Positions 55,868 through 64,000 of a stretch of DNA of 64,000 bases are shown in pieces. The notes below the pieces were generated by a model. That model saw only the letters and a program-made list of their open reading frames with translations. It was not told where the DNA came from and ran no database searches. The number at the start of each line of letters is the position of its first letter. The stretch's first letter is position 1. The translations under genes and the position numbers were made by a program. This stretch comes from Superficieibacter electus (GTDB taxonomy: Bacteria > Pseudomonadota > Gammaproteobacteria > Enterobacterales > Enterobacteriaceae). Where the stretch lies: contig NZ_PQGD01000022.1 in NCBI RefSeq assembly GCF_002915575.1, positions 25,080-89,079 on the forward strand, given 5' to 3'.

Positions 55868-56498
55868 CCATACTTTTACTTAATCACTCCCATAGCGGAG
55901 GTAATGGATATCCCATGGCAGACCCATAAGCGGTGTTGTGCCCCGCACGTCCGAATGCTCTTCCCTGAAAGGAGTTCTGACAGTACTGAGCCCTTAGGAG
56001 TGGAATATAAGTGGAGCATGCCAACGTGCCGGATGTTTTCACGGGTAGAATCATCACCGGCATTAACTGGTACTTCAAGCAAAAGGGTGTCAATACAAAA
56101 CTGCGGTTGCCTAAGGCATAGCCCGAACGGCAGGTTGAGTAGTGTTTAGTGATGACCGTAAGAGCAACTTTGCTTCCTCCTGGCTTTACAGCAGATAGTC
56201 TGTTCAAACCGACACTACTAACTGACGATTTTATCAAATACCGGGGAAGGTCATAGTCTCTCAATATGTTACTATTTTGTGGTGTTTTTCAATCATAGGT
56301 TTGCCTTCCTGTTAAGTTGGCAGGCCCCGGTTAAACCACAAATGTGCATGGGCTCAACGGCCTTCAGCTTTTACGGCTAAAAAACTTCGAAGTTGTGCAA
56401 GCTGTGTTTATATAAAAATCATAAACTGATGTAACGTGATGATTGATTTTCGTGATCATTAGAGAGATAGTAACGGATCAAAACGATGAGGAAATATT
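55868..56498. other. Region with no supported gene
   Basis: About 630 bp. Long open frames overlap on both strands (minus 55884-56264, plus 55613-56149) but neither has a domain or ribosome site. Nothing else recognised. Confidence 0.5.
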
Positions 56499-56741
56499 AT
56501 GACATTAAAAACTAATCTTTTTCTGGGATGGTTTATTGGTACAACCATCTTTACTTGCTTCACCATGGGTAAATATTTTGCAGAGCAGTATTTCGATGGC
56601 TCTCAGACACCATGGGTGATCAGCTCCTTAGTCGCACTAATCATCAACTGGTGGGGGTGCGGCATCATTCAACACTTCACGTCAATATCTGAGCAAAAAT
56701 CCAATACTGACCATCCTGATGAACTAAAACCGCAACCGTAA
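56499..56741 (+). CDS. Small membrane protein, unknown
   Basis: 80 aa with two hydrophobic segments: NLFLGWFIGTTIFTCFTMGK (about 5-25) and WVISSLVALIINWWGCGIIQ (about 39-58), and a polar C-terminus. GAGGAAATATT precedes the ATG. Family not recognised. It is likely an inner-membrane hairpin protein. Confidence 0.6.
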   Translation: MTLKTNLFLGWFIGTTIFTCFTMGKYFAEQYFDGSQTPWVISSLVALIINWWGCGIIQHFTSISEQKSNTDHPDELKPQP

Positions 56742-57067
56742 TCATGTTGACAGCGCGGTATAATCAGGTGCCTCCGTAAATACGATTTGAGCTAGTCGCC
56801 TGGCCTGCTGGCTGTCCGTGTAATATTCTTTGTCCTGTTAAGGTTTATAGAAAGTAGTAGGGCTGAAATATACATCTGCAAAAGATTGCAAGAAATATAT
56901 GACGACCAGGTTTTGTTTTAGATATGTCAGCGGAAAACGAGTTCAGGTGAACGAGACGCAATGATTTACCCTCAGCTTTCTTGACGAAGTAGCAACGAAA
57001 TTTTTTGCAAACCGTCAGGAATTTTAATTTCTTAAAGAAATGGATGTATTTTAGCTTTTCAAGAGAT
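56742..57067. other. Intergenic, no gene
   Basis: About 330 bp, A/T-rich in its second half. No gene or repeat recognised. Confidence 0.5.
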
Positions 57068-57250
57068 TTACTTCTTTTTTAACAATATTGATTTTATTTC
57101 GGAGACGTCAATAATACTTTTCAGCATCGGAGGTAGGTTAAAGGAGAAAGTATCAGCCATGTCTCTGGAGTCTGTCGGCCATTCGATGTACAGATGTCGT
57201 TGAGCCGCTGCGGCTGCCAGGAACAATATCGCGAGGCTCAGACTGCTCAA
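57068..57250 (-). CDS. Doubtful 60-codon frame with membrane segment
   Basis: The frame starts at a TTG: SSLSLAILFLAAAAAQRHLY, then ADTFSFNLPPMLKSIIDV. One hydrophobic N-terminal segment resembles a signal or anchor. It follows the next small frame by about 20 bp, in another register. The two may be parts of one broken gene. Confidence 0.35.
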   Translation of the reverse strand: MSSLSLAILFLAAAAAQRHLYIEWPTDSRDMADTFSFNLPPMLKSIIDVSEIKSILLKKK

Positions 57251-57271
57251 TAATCCTTTAGCATTTGCTGG

Positions 57272-57921
<650 letters not shown>

Positions 57922-57992
57922 TGACCTGCTCCCCGTTGATTAATACACCACGATGTTAGTAATGTCTTCATAAGTCACATGAGGACATACCC

Positions 57993-58256
57993 ATGAAGAA
58001 GCGATTTTCCGACGAACAGATCATCAGTATTCTCCGCGAGGCAGAAGCCGGGGTTTCGGCCCGGGAACTCTGCCGCAAGCATGCTATTTCAGACGCTACC
58101 TTCTACACCTGGCGCAAGAAGTTTGGCGGCATGGAAGTCCCCGAAGTGAAGCGGCTCAAGTCACTTGAAGAGGAGAATGCCCGACTCAAGAAGCTGCTCG
58201 CTGAAGCCATGCTGGATAAGGAGGCGCTTCAGGTGGCTCTGGGCCGAAAGTTCTGA
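57993..58256 (+). CDS. IS407-group OrfA
   Basis: 87 aa: helix-turn-helix [20 protein letters not shown], then [17 protein letters not shown] and a leucine zipper-like tail ([20 protein letters not shown]). It binds the element ends; a -1 frameshift near its end would fuse it with OrfB to make the transposase. Confidence 0.95.
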   Translation: MKKRFSDEQIISILREAEAGVSARELCRKHAISDATFYTWRKKFGGMEVPEVKRLKSLEEENARLKKLLAEAMLDKEALQVALGRKF

Positions 58257-58279
58257 CGACAGACCAGAAGCGGGAAGCC

Positions 58280-59113
58280 GTGGAAGTCATGTGTGAGACA
58301 ACGGGTCTGTCGCAACGCCGTGCCTGCAGGCTGGCTGGTCTGTCCCTTTCTACCTGCCGTTATTCGGCTCAGCGTCCGGCTGCTGACGCGCAACTGTCTC
58401 TGCGAATCACAGAGCTGGCACTTGAACGTCGCCGGTTTGGTTACCGGCGCATCTGGCAGTTATTGCGTCGGGAGGGCCTTCACGTCAACCACAAGCGGGT
58501 TTACCGCATCTATCACCTTAACGGTCTGGGTGTAAAACGCAGGCGACGCCGTAAGGGACTGGCGACTGAGCGGCATCCGCTCCTCCGCCCGGATGCGCCG
58601 AACCTGACATGGTCGATGGATTTTGTCATGGATGCACTTGCCAGCGGCCGCCGGATTAAGTGCCTGACCTGCGTGGATGATTTCACGAAGGAGAGTCTGA
58701 CGATCACCGCTGCTTTCGGTATTTCAGGCGTTCAGGTCGCGCGTATTCTGGACAGCATCGCGCTGTTTCGCGGCTATCCGGCAACGATAAGAACCGATCA
58801 GGGCCCGGAATTTACCTGCCGTGCGCTCGACCAGTGGGCTTTTGAGCATGGCGTAGAACTGCGACTTATCCAGCCCGGTAAGCCAACACAGAACGGATTT
58901 ATTGAGAGTTTTAACGGACGCTTTCGGGATGAATGCCTTAATGAGCACTGGTTCAGCGATATTCTCCATGCCCGGAAAATCATTAATGACTGGCGGCAGG
59001 ACTATAACGAGTGCAGACCTCATTCATCGCTGAATTACCAGACGCCGTCTGAATTTGCAGCATGCTGGCGAAACGGGAAAAATGAAGAAAAACCAACCGA
59101 CATTACTAACTGA
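58280..59113 (+). CDS. IS407-group OrfB transposase
   Basis: 277 aa with the DDE (rve) core: [10 protein letters not shown] (first Asp), [10 protein letters not shown] (second Asp) and [20 protein letters not shown] with the Glu in the F-I-E-S-F-N-G motif. Full length for the group. Expressed as an OrfAB fusion by frameshifting. Confidence 0.95.
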   Translation: MEVMCETTGLSQRRACRLAGLSLSTCRYSAQRPAADAQLSLRITELALERRRFGYRRIWQLLRREGLHVNHKRVYRIYHLNGLGVKRRRRRKGLATERHPLLRPDAPNLTWSMDFVMDALASGRRIKCLTCVDDFTKESLTITAAFGISGVQVARILDSIALFRGYPATIRTDQGPEFTCRALDQWAFEHGVELRLIQPGKPTQNGFIESFNGRFRDECLNEHWFSDILHARKIINDWRQDYNECRPHSSLNYQTPSEFAACWRNGKNEEKPTDITN

Positions 59114-59271
59114 AGGCTGTATCTAATACTGGGGGCAGGTCAGGGCGACGCGAAACGTCAGCATAATAAACTTTCTCATTATACCAGACCGTGGATACTA
59201 TCAGTCAGATAACATTATTAATATCTATAAATGTCATTTTATCGGTGCGGTTCAGGGGAAGCATTATGGGA

Positions 59272-59460
59272 TAAAAAAAGCCTGCTCGGGCAAGCAGGCA
59301 TCAAAGAAGCACGAGAAAAGAAGCTAAAGCGAAACGTTTATGGTGCCGGGTGCCTCCCGGTAAGTCCAGATCAGCATCTGAAACTTGCGTATTGATGACG
59401 GTTAACCCTCGTAATCGGGCTGCTGATTACGCTCCTCCGCCCAGGAGAATTCACCACTTT
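59272..59460 (-). ncRNA. Structured repeat copy B, candidate small RNA
   Basis: In inverse orientation to copy A. On the minus strand: hairpin 1 at 59432-59445, with stem CTCCT/AGGAG where others have CCCCT/AGGGG, a compensatory pair change; hairpin 2 at 59346-59360 (CCGGG/CCCGG); and terminator GCCTGCTTGCCCGAGCAGGC followed by TTTTTTTAT (59272-59299). Confidence 0.5.
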
Positions 59461-59559
59461 TTAAACATAGACAATTTTACCGCTTCTTTCCTGTATATGG
59501 GCAAAAATGTCAGTCCAAAAGCACAAAATGTCAATAAAGAGAGGTTCGCGAAGGAGGTG

Positions 59560-59680
59560 TGGTGCCGGGTGCCTCCCGGTGAGCCTGCGCCAGTACGCAT
59601 AACCCGCGATTCTCGCAATGCATACTACAGCAGATGAGCCATTCCTGGTTCGCCCCTCCGCTCAGGGGGATTCACCACTT
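59560..59680 (-). repeat. Structured repeat copy C
   Basis: Hairpin 2 at 59565-59579 and hairpin 1 at 59652-59670 with CCCCT/AGGGG. The spacer between them shares CCAGTAC and ATAACCCGCG with copy A. No obvious own terminator on its left. The period from B is about 220 bp. Confidence 0.6.
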
Positions 59681-59713
59681 TATTATTTTAGAGTGTTTCG
59701 TGATTTTCGTATA

Positions 59714-59881
59714 ATGGAAACATTAACAGCGGTCCGGTCACAGAAATTACCACAGGATAACTTACACCAGGAAATCGTGGAGCAGTATGAGCTTGATAAA
59801 ACCGCCACCATCCTTAATATAGTCAGGAATGAACGCAAAAACAAACTGACACTATCCTGCAATGCGGGTGATTCATTGTAA
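59714..59881 (+). CDS. Possible 55-aa small protein
   Basis: METLTAVRSQKLPQDNLHQE, then an Asn/Lys-rich tail (TILNIVRNERKNKL). There is no strong ribosome site and no known domain. It lies between structured repeats C and D, so it may be chance. Confidence 0.3.
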   Translation: METLTAVRSQKLPQDNLHQEIVEQYELDKTATILNIVRNERKNKLTLSCNAGDSL

Positions 59882-60231
59882 TTATATGCTTAATTTAAAG
59901 GTGATCGCTCTCAGATGCATCCAGAGGACAATAAAAGTCGACCGCCTGGAAAGAAACCGACCAAATCATAAATGATAATGCAGGTCTTTCCCTGCCGTCA
60001 CCACTGTTTTATTAAAGTCATAAATGGGGATGACTGTTGCACCGGCAGGCTTTGAGTGAAAATCAAAGTCTGCACCCGCTCGTGGTCCCGGATAAACTCA
60101 GCAGAGCCATGGTCATCCGGAACCTCTATCTAAATAAAGGATCATTTGAAATATGGTGTCAATTGCCTCCCATGTTCCTTCTCCAGCAAGCAGGCCTGCG
60201 AACGATAGCAAATAACTCCAAATTAATAACC

Positions 60232-60265
60232 GGTTCGCCCCTCCGCGCAAGGGGATTCAACTTTA
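60232..60265 (-). repeat. Structured repeat copy D, partial
   Basis: Only the hairpin 1 module is clear (CCCCT ... AGGGG, 60238-60254) with the GATTCA tail. The downstream sequence (CAGGCAAAAAAGCCAGTTCA) aligns with the B flank. Module 2 is only weakly recognisable near 60370. The 59882-60231 stretch otherwise has no gene. Confidence 0.5.
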
Positions 60266-60500
60266 TTCAAGCTTAGACGTTTTTTCGCGTTTTGCTGTGT
60301 ACAGGCAAAAAAGCCAGTTCAAACGCACAGAATATTAATAAAGTTGCCTTCCTGGAGATGTGAATGCTGTCTTCCGGTGAGTCTTTGATATGAGGATGAC
60401 GGTGCTCTTTTCATACAGGGCAAGTTTATCTGAACATCGTTAAGAACGTTATCGCAGGAAGGCCGGACACGATATGGATCAGGAATCTGACCAGAGGAGT

Positions 60501-60610
60501 TATGCTTCGCGCCTCCCGGTAAGGACCGGTCAGCGACCGAAAACTAAGCGTAAGATTTTTCCACTCGGCTGACTCCTGACTATGCCCCTTCACCACAGGC
60601 GATTCACCAT
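60501..60610 (-). repeat. Structured repeat copy E, degenerate
   Basis: GCCTCCCGGTAAGGACCGGT at 60511-60530 keeps the module 2 core but lacks the normal 5' arm. Module 1 is at about 60583-60608 with GATTCACCA. Probably no longer functional. Confidence 0.45.
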
Positions 60611-60689
60611 ATTCCGTAAACTGAGCCTTTTCTTCATGATTCATCATGACAGAACAAAAATATCAGCCTGTTAGTAACATATAGCTGTA

Positions 60690-60880
60690 ACGCTTAAAAA
60701 AAGCCCGCCACAACAGAAAGTCCAGGCAGGCAAAAGGTTTTGTAATCCTACAGATGAATGTGGTGTCGGGTGCCTCCCGATGATTCTTTGGCTGGCTGAC
60801 CATGAACCGCGTGGTTGGTAAGGTAACAACAGCCAGTTACGCCCCACCGCTGAGGAGGATACACCACTCTTTTACTTTAG
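60690..60880 (-). ncRNA. Structured repeat copy F, candidate small RNA
   Basis: Module 2 at 60766-60780 has the stem TCGGG/CCCGA instead of CCGGG/CCCGG: both partners of the outer pair changed, supporting base pairing. Module 1 is at about 60842-60860 and a terminator-like stem with T-run at 60695-60731, all on the minus strand. Confidence 0.5.
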
Positions 60881-62081
60881 ACTGTTTTACCGTAGTTGCC
60901 CTCGTGAAGTTAAAAAACACCCTTCTGAGCGCACAAAAGGTTAATTGAGAAACGATAACAAAAAATGTGTTGCCATCCACATCACGATGATGTCTGAGAA
61001 TCCGCGACGTTGAATAATTAAAGTCTGACTGAAGTCCCCCTCCGCTCCACAACACAGCCCAATTCTGTTCAGTCATTTAAGAAATCGTAAGACCATTTAC
61101 CTGGCATCTCCTCAATCGACACAAAAAAAACGTAATTAATTGTAATTTATACTATATTTGTAACTTTCCACGCGATTTATGAGCAGCCGCTTTTTATTTG
61201 TAGAACATATGCTCTTGATATTTAAAAGACCGGATGCCGCGGCATCCTTCCTTAGCCGAAGTTTTACAGGAACTGATGCGGTCTTTACACAACAAATATT
61301 AAGCAACGTAATCAATACGTCCTTAAGAAATCTGGCATAACAGCGAGAATGTTAAACTAGGCCGTTAAAGTGAGCTTCAAATAGCTTATGGCGTTCGAAG
61401 ACCGCCGGAGGCAGTCAGGAATCATACAGTTACAGAGTCAGTCGTCAAAGGCCAGAGCCTGAACCTGACAGGCAAAGCACCATGCACTTTCCCGCTAATC
61501 TAATGATAAAAAAAGACCAGCAGAAGCTTAAGCCCGCTGGCCAGGTTAGTTAAGAATGTCTCATTAACAAGTCTGTAGACTTGTCAGTGTTATTATATAA
61601 CACGCTTTGTGCGGCAGAAAGAAAATATACCATTTTATGTATGCTCGTCAATACAGAATAGTTTTCAGTTCAGGCTGTAACGAAAGTTACCATACCGCCT
61701 ATAATCCTCTGCTTCAGTATGCAGCCAGCATGGACACCCCAGGCAAACGAACATAGCCAGAGTTGCTTGTTTTCTGCTTAACCTGATAACGGTTTAACAG
61801 GGGAAGCCTCTTGCCACAAAAGCGCCAGTCTGATCGTGAAGCCTGGCCCTGAGTATGATGATATACCGTCAGGTAATTTATTGCATGCATAGAAGCATTT
61901 TGTTCCGCGGCAGATATTTATCAAGCTTAGTACTGTATATATATGCTTTTGTTATGGATCATGGTTCTCCATCAACGCTCATTAATCAGCTTTGTTGAAA
62001 AGCTGGCTAATGAAATTATATAGCCTATACTTTTAACGCTACTGGCTGTTACTGTTAAACTTGTTACATAAGGGAACTATT
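60881..62081. other. Long intergenic region with terminator-like hairpins
   Basis: No supported gene in 1.2 kb. A minus-strand terminator-like stem with a T-run is at about 61507-61540 (CCAGC ... GCTGG), resembling those of the structured repeats, and a GGATGCC/GGCATCC stem at about 61233-61248. Confidence 0.5.
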
Positions 62082-62315
62082 ATGAATAAAACAACTCCTC
62101 TAGCGGCAGTTATAGTTGCATTCCTTGCAATCACAACTTCCGGCTGTTCTTCTAATCAGGCTATTAAAACTACAGATGGACGAACCATCGTGACTGATGG
62201 CAAGCCTCAGATCGACGATGATACCGGACTGGTCTCCTATAAGGATGCGCAGACCGGTAGAACTGAGCAGATCAATCGGGACAAGATTACTAACATGAGT
62301 GAGCTTGATAATTGA
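62082..62315 (+). CDS. YgdI/YgdR-family lipoprotein 1
   Basis: 77 aa from ATG 62082 (AAGGGA upstream). The signal peptide ends in the lipobox TTSGC with Cys23 or so. The mature part has the family core [20 protein letters not shown], then [20 protein letters not shown]. YgdI/R proteins are small outer-membrane lipoproteins of unknown role. It is followed 15 bp later by a paralogue. Confidence 0.9.
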   Translation: MNKTTPLAAVIVAFLAITTSGCSSNQAIKTTDGRTIVTDGKPQIDDDTGLVSYKDAQTGRTEQINRDKITNMSELDN

Positions 62316-62330
62316 TAAAGGAGAAGTACT

Positions 62331-62558
62331 ATGAAAAAATTTTTTCTTACGGCTTTTGCGGCAACGATTGTACTGTCTGCGCTGACGGGTTGCACACGTA
62401 CCAGTTATGCGATACATACCAATGACGGGCGAACGATAGTCAGTGACGGAAAACCCAGTGAATCAGAAACGGGCCTCCTCGGCTACACTGATGCAAACGG
62501 TGTGAAACAACAAATTAACAAAGCAGATGTCAAAGAAGTTGCGGAGATACCGCATTAA
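62331..62558 (+). CDS. YgdI/YgdR-family lipoprotein 2
   Basis: 75 aa, starting MKKFFLTAFAATIVLSALTG with lipobox LTGC, and the same mature core (YAIHTNDGRTIVSDGKPSES, then GLLGYTDANGVKQQINKADV). It arose with gene 1 by tandem duplication and is co-transcribed with it. AAGGAGAAGT precedes the ATG; a terminator follows. Confidence 0.92.
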   Translation: MKKFFLTAFAATIVLSALTGCTRTSYAIHTNDGRTIVSDGKPSESETGLLGYTDANGVKQQINKADVKEVAEIPH

Positions 62559-62568
62559 TTTTCTCATA

Positions 62569-62591
62569 AAAGCCGCCACTGGCGGCTTTTT
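62569..62591 (+). terminator. Terminator of the lipoprotein pair
   Basis: AAAGCCGCC/GGCGGCTTT stem with loop ACT, followed by TTTT, starting 10 bp after the second lipoprotein stop. Textbook Rho-independent terminator. Confidence 0.9.
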
Positions 62592-63217
62592 TTGCGCTCA
62601 AATCTTCCCTTTTAATATGTTAAAATACAGAATGCACGCCACCTTATTAAATAACAACCAGACAACATTAATATTATATATATTCTTCATTGCCTTTTCT
62701 TACAATTAAAAGCCAGCAGTCTCAATTAAAAACACCAAGTCAAACTTCAAGAAAGCAAATTAGTCGATCTGACACAGGCTATGCTTCCATCCTTTAAAGA
62801 GCAATTGAAAAATTTAAATGCATATACATCACAAAGTTTATATGTTACAAAAGTTAAAGTAATAATCAATAATTATGTAACGGCAAGTATACGTGGAAGT
62901 TGAAAACAGGCGAAATAAAAACACAGGCCAGCCAGATGAAACATTTTACGGTAGTATACCTCACTGATCCCCCGGGAATAACCGGGTGCGGAACCACATA
63001 TATTCATGCTTTTCCAATGTTCAAGATAAAGCCGCATCGCCCTTCTTCAGTGAAATTAAAAAAGGGCAGAAAAGACAAAATCAAATGCATTTGCAAATGA
63101 GACTGTATATCTCCGGAGAGAGATATACAGTGGTATATCCTTCAGAAGATGCCGTAATGTTGTAAGCTCAGCCACTGGTTAAGCATTATTTATTTTCCGT
63201 TTGGGGTTTTTGGCTTG
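62592..63217. other. Intergenic, no gene
   Basis: About 625 bp, A/T-rich. Short frames at 62527-62709 and 62900-63100 have no domain. A TATATC/GATATA hairpin lies near 63106-63127. Confidence 0.5.
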
Positions 63218-63274
63218 GGTGATGCCTCTAATCAGTTGAATTTGGTGTATAATGCTCGCTTTTGAGGTTTTCTC

Positions 63275-63547
63275 ATGGTCAGCGTTACCGTTCATTGTCC
63301 CCGTTGTCAGTCCGCTCAGGTTTACCGGCATGGGCAGAACCCCCAAGGGCACGACCGATTCCGTTGCCGTGATTGTCACCGCGTGTTTCAGCTCACTTAC
63401 GCTTATGAAGCACGCAAGTCGGGAGTTAAAGAGCAAATCACCGAAATGGCTTTCAACGGTGCCGGGGTGCACGACACCGCCAGGACGCTGAAAATCGTTA
63501 TAAACACGGTCATCCGGGCTTTAAAAAATTCTTGCCGCGACGAGTAA
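63275..63547 (+). CDS. insA: IS1 InsA
   Basis: 90 aa with the N-terminal zinc finger (VHCPRCQSAQVYRHGQNPQG, RFRCRDCHRVF) and helix-turn-helix (MAFNGAGVHDTARTLKIVIN). InsA binds the ends and represses; frameshifting at the A-run near its 3' end gives the InsAB transposase. It is a divergent variant of the classical IS1 protein. Confidence 0.92.
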   Translation: MVSVTVHCPRCQSAQVYRHGQNPQGHDRFRCRDCHRVFQLTYAYEARKSGVKEQITEMAFNGAGVHDTARTLKIVINTVIRALKNSCRDE

Positions 63548-63923
63548 CTGCATCTCCGGTGGCTCATGCTGACGTCGCACTTATCTGCGAACTCGATGAG
63601 CAATGGAGCTTTTCGGCAGCAAAACCCGCCAGCACTGGCTATGGTACGCATACAACACAAAAAATGGTGGTGTGCTGGCCTACACCTTTGGGCCACGAAC
63701 TGATGAAACATGTCGCAAATTACTGGCGCTACTCACACCGTTTAACATTGGTATGCTGACCACGGATGAATGGGGCAGCTACGCCAGAGAACTTCCGAAA
63801 GACAAACATCTGACCCGCAAAATCTTTACTCAGCGCATTGAGCGCAACAACCTGACGCTGAGAACCCGAATCAAACGGCTGGCCCGCAGAACTATCTGCT
63901 TCTCACGTTCTGTCGAGGTTCAT
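63520..63923 (+). pseudogene. insB: IS1 InsB, frameshifted and truncated
   Basis: After the A6 slippery run the InsB frame reads FLPRRVTASPVAHADVALIC, then ELDEQWSF. It must shift at about 63612, where one base is missing, to continue as GSKTRQHWLWYAYNTKNGGV, LTTDEWGSYARELPKDKHLT and RIKRLARRTICFSRSVEVH. There it is cut by the IS66-type end. Inactive. Confidence 0.88.
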
Positions 63924-64000
63924 GTAAGCGTCCAGCGAGAGCCGTATTGACGGGGATGCGTTATTCCGCTGGCAGCGTGATGCGCCACGGTAGCAGCTCG
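63924..64000 (+). mobile_element. Left end of an IS66-family element
   Basis: GTAAGCGTCCAGCGAGAGCC and the following bases GTATTGACGG match the terminal repeat complementary to the IS66 right end at 33574-33601 (GTAAGCG... on the other strand). The element continues past the window. Confidence 0.85.

Larger units (their letters stand above)
57922..59142 (+). mobile_element. Intact IS3-family (IS407 group) element
   Basis: 1221 bp with ends starting TGACCTGC(T/C)CCC, flanked by a 4-bp duplication GGGC (57918-57921 and 59143-59146), the size expected for the IS407 group. Carries OrfA and OrfB in overlapping registers. No lesion seen, so it is recent and perhaps active. Confidence 0.92.
63218..63923 (+). 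mobile_element. IS1-family element interrupted by an IS66-type element
   Basis: It starts GGTGATGCCTCTAATCAGTT. InsA is intact. InsB has a one-base loss and is then cut at 63924, after FSRSVEVH, by the left end of an IS66-family element. The rest of IS1 presumably lies beyond the window. Confidence 0.92.

Noticed and set aside
55613-56264. Long overlapping frames on both strands
   Set aside because: They mutually overlap and run across the structured repeat; no domain or ribosome site.
60037-60276. 79-codon plus frame
   Set aside because: It ends inside a structured repeat copy and has no domain.

Overview
The window reads as accessory DNA from an enterobacterium. The SPI-7-type conjugative-island genes, the tRNA-Phe attachment site, the GlgS, Hha and YgdI/R families, and the set of insertion sequences all fit Salmonella or a close relative. 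The genus is inferred, because no housekeeping gene or rRNA is present.

Layout. (1) 1-11.5 kb is the plasmid-like maintenance and replication end of an integrative conjugative element (ICE). Read on the minus strand it runs ParA, DnaB helicase, ParB, DUF2786, DUF2857, a ParE-like small protein, an STY4528-type replication protein, an AcaB/TIGR03761-type protein, a lipoprotein, topoisomerase III and DUF3577. It carries iteron-like palindromes inside the replication gene, 36-bp tandem hairpins, and ends at a 49-bp 3' fragment of tRNA-Phe (att). (2) 11.7-19.7 kb starts a second element: a P4-type integrase at the same att, a short-chain dehydrogenase divergent from an AraC regulator, two paralogous ankyrin-repeat genes and IS110 debris. 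(3) 19.9-25.1 kb holds an MscS-type channel, a decapitated LysR gene, an IS5-family element, an Hha-like protein and IS903. (4) 25.1-32.3 kb is a coherent nitrogen-scavenging operon: an RpiR regulator, N-carbamoyl-D-amino-acid hydrolase, a polar amino acid ABC transporter, diaminopropionate ammonia-lyase and a YgeY hydrolase, followed by a broken D-amino-acid oxidase. It is preceded by a consensus sigma-54 promoter and NtrC-like sites. (5) 32.3-33.7 kb is IS3/IS66/IS110 debris. (6) 34.1-38.5 kb has a PTS fructose-type EIIBC and a shikimate-dehydrogenase-like gene, divergent from an SgrR-type regulator broken in a C7 run. (7) 38.5-46.9 kb has a BaeR fragment, an integrase fragment and a complete tripartite ABC exporter with its TetR regulator and a 29-bp palindromic operator. 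(8) 47-64 kb is a graveyard of IS256, IS2, IS3 and IS1 remnants with islands of small genes: GlgS-like, a Cys-rich copper-binding four-helix bundle, small membrane proteins and twin YgdI/R lipoproteins. It also has an intact IS407-group element and at least six copies of a structured repeat that looks like a multicopy small-RNA family.

The most interesting items are the repeated RNA-like elements at 55.7 and 59.3-60.9 kb, which show compensatory stem changes; the sigma-54/NtrC-type control region of the D-carbamoyl/diaminopropionate operon; the iterons within the ICE replication gene; and the covarying leader hairpins at 0.4 kb. No database search was run. Family names come from recognising the translated sequences.
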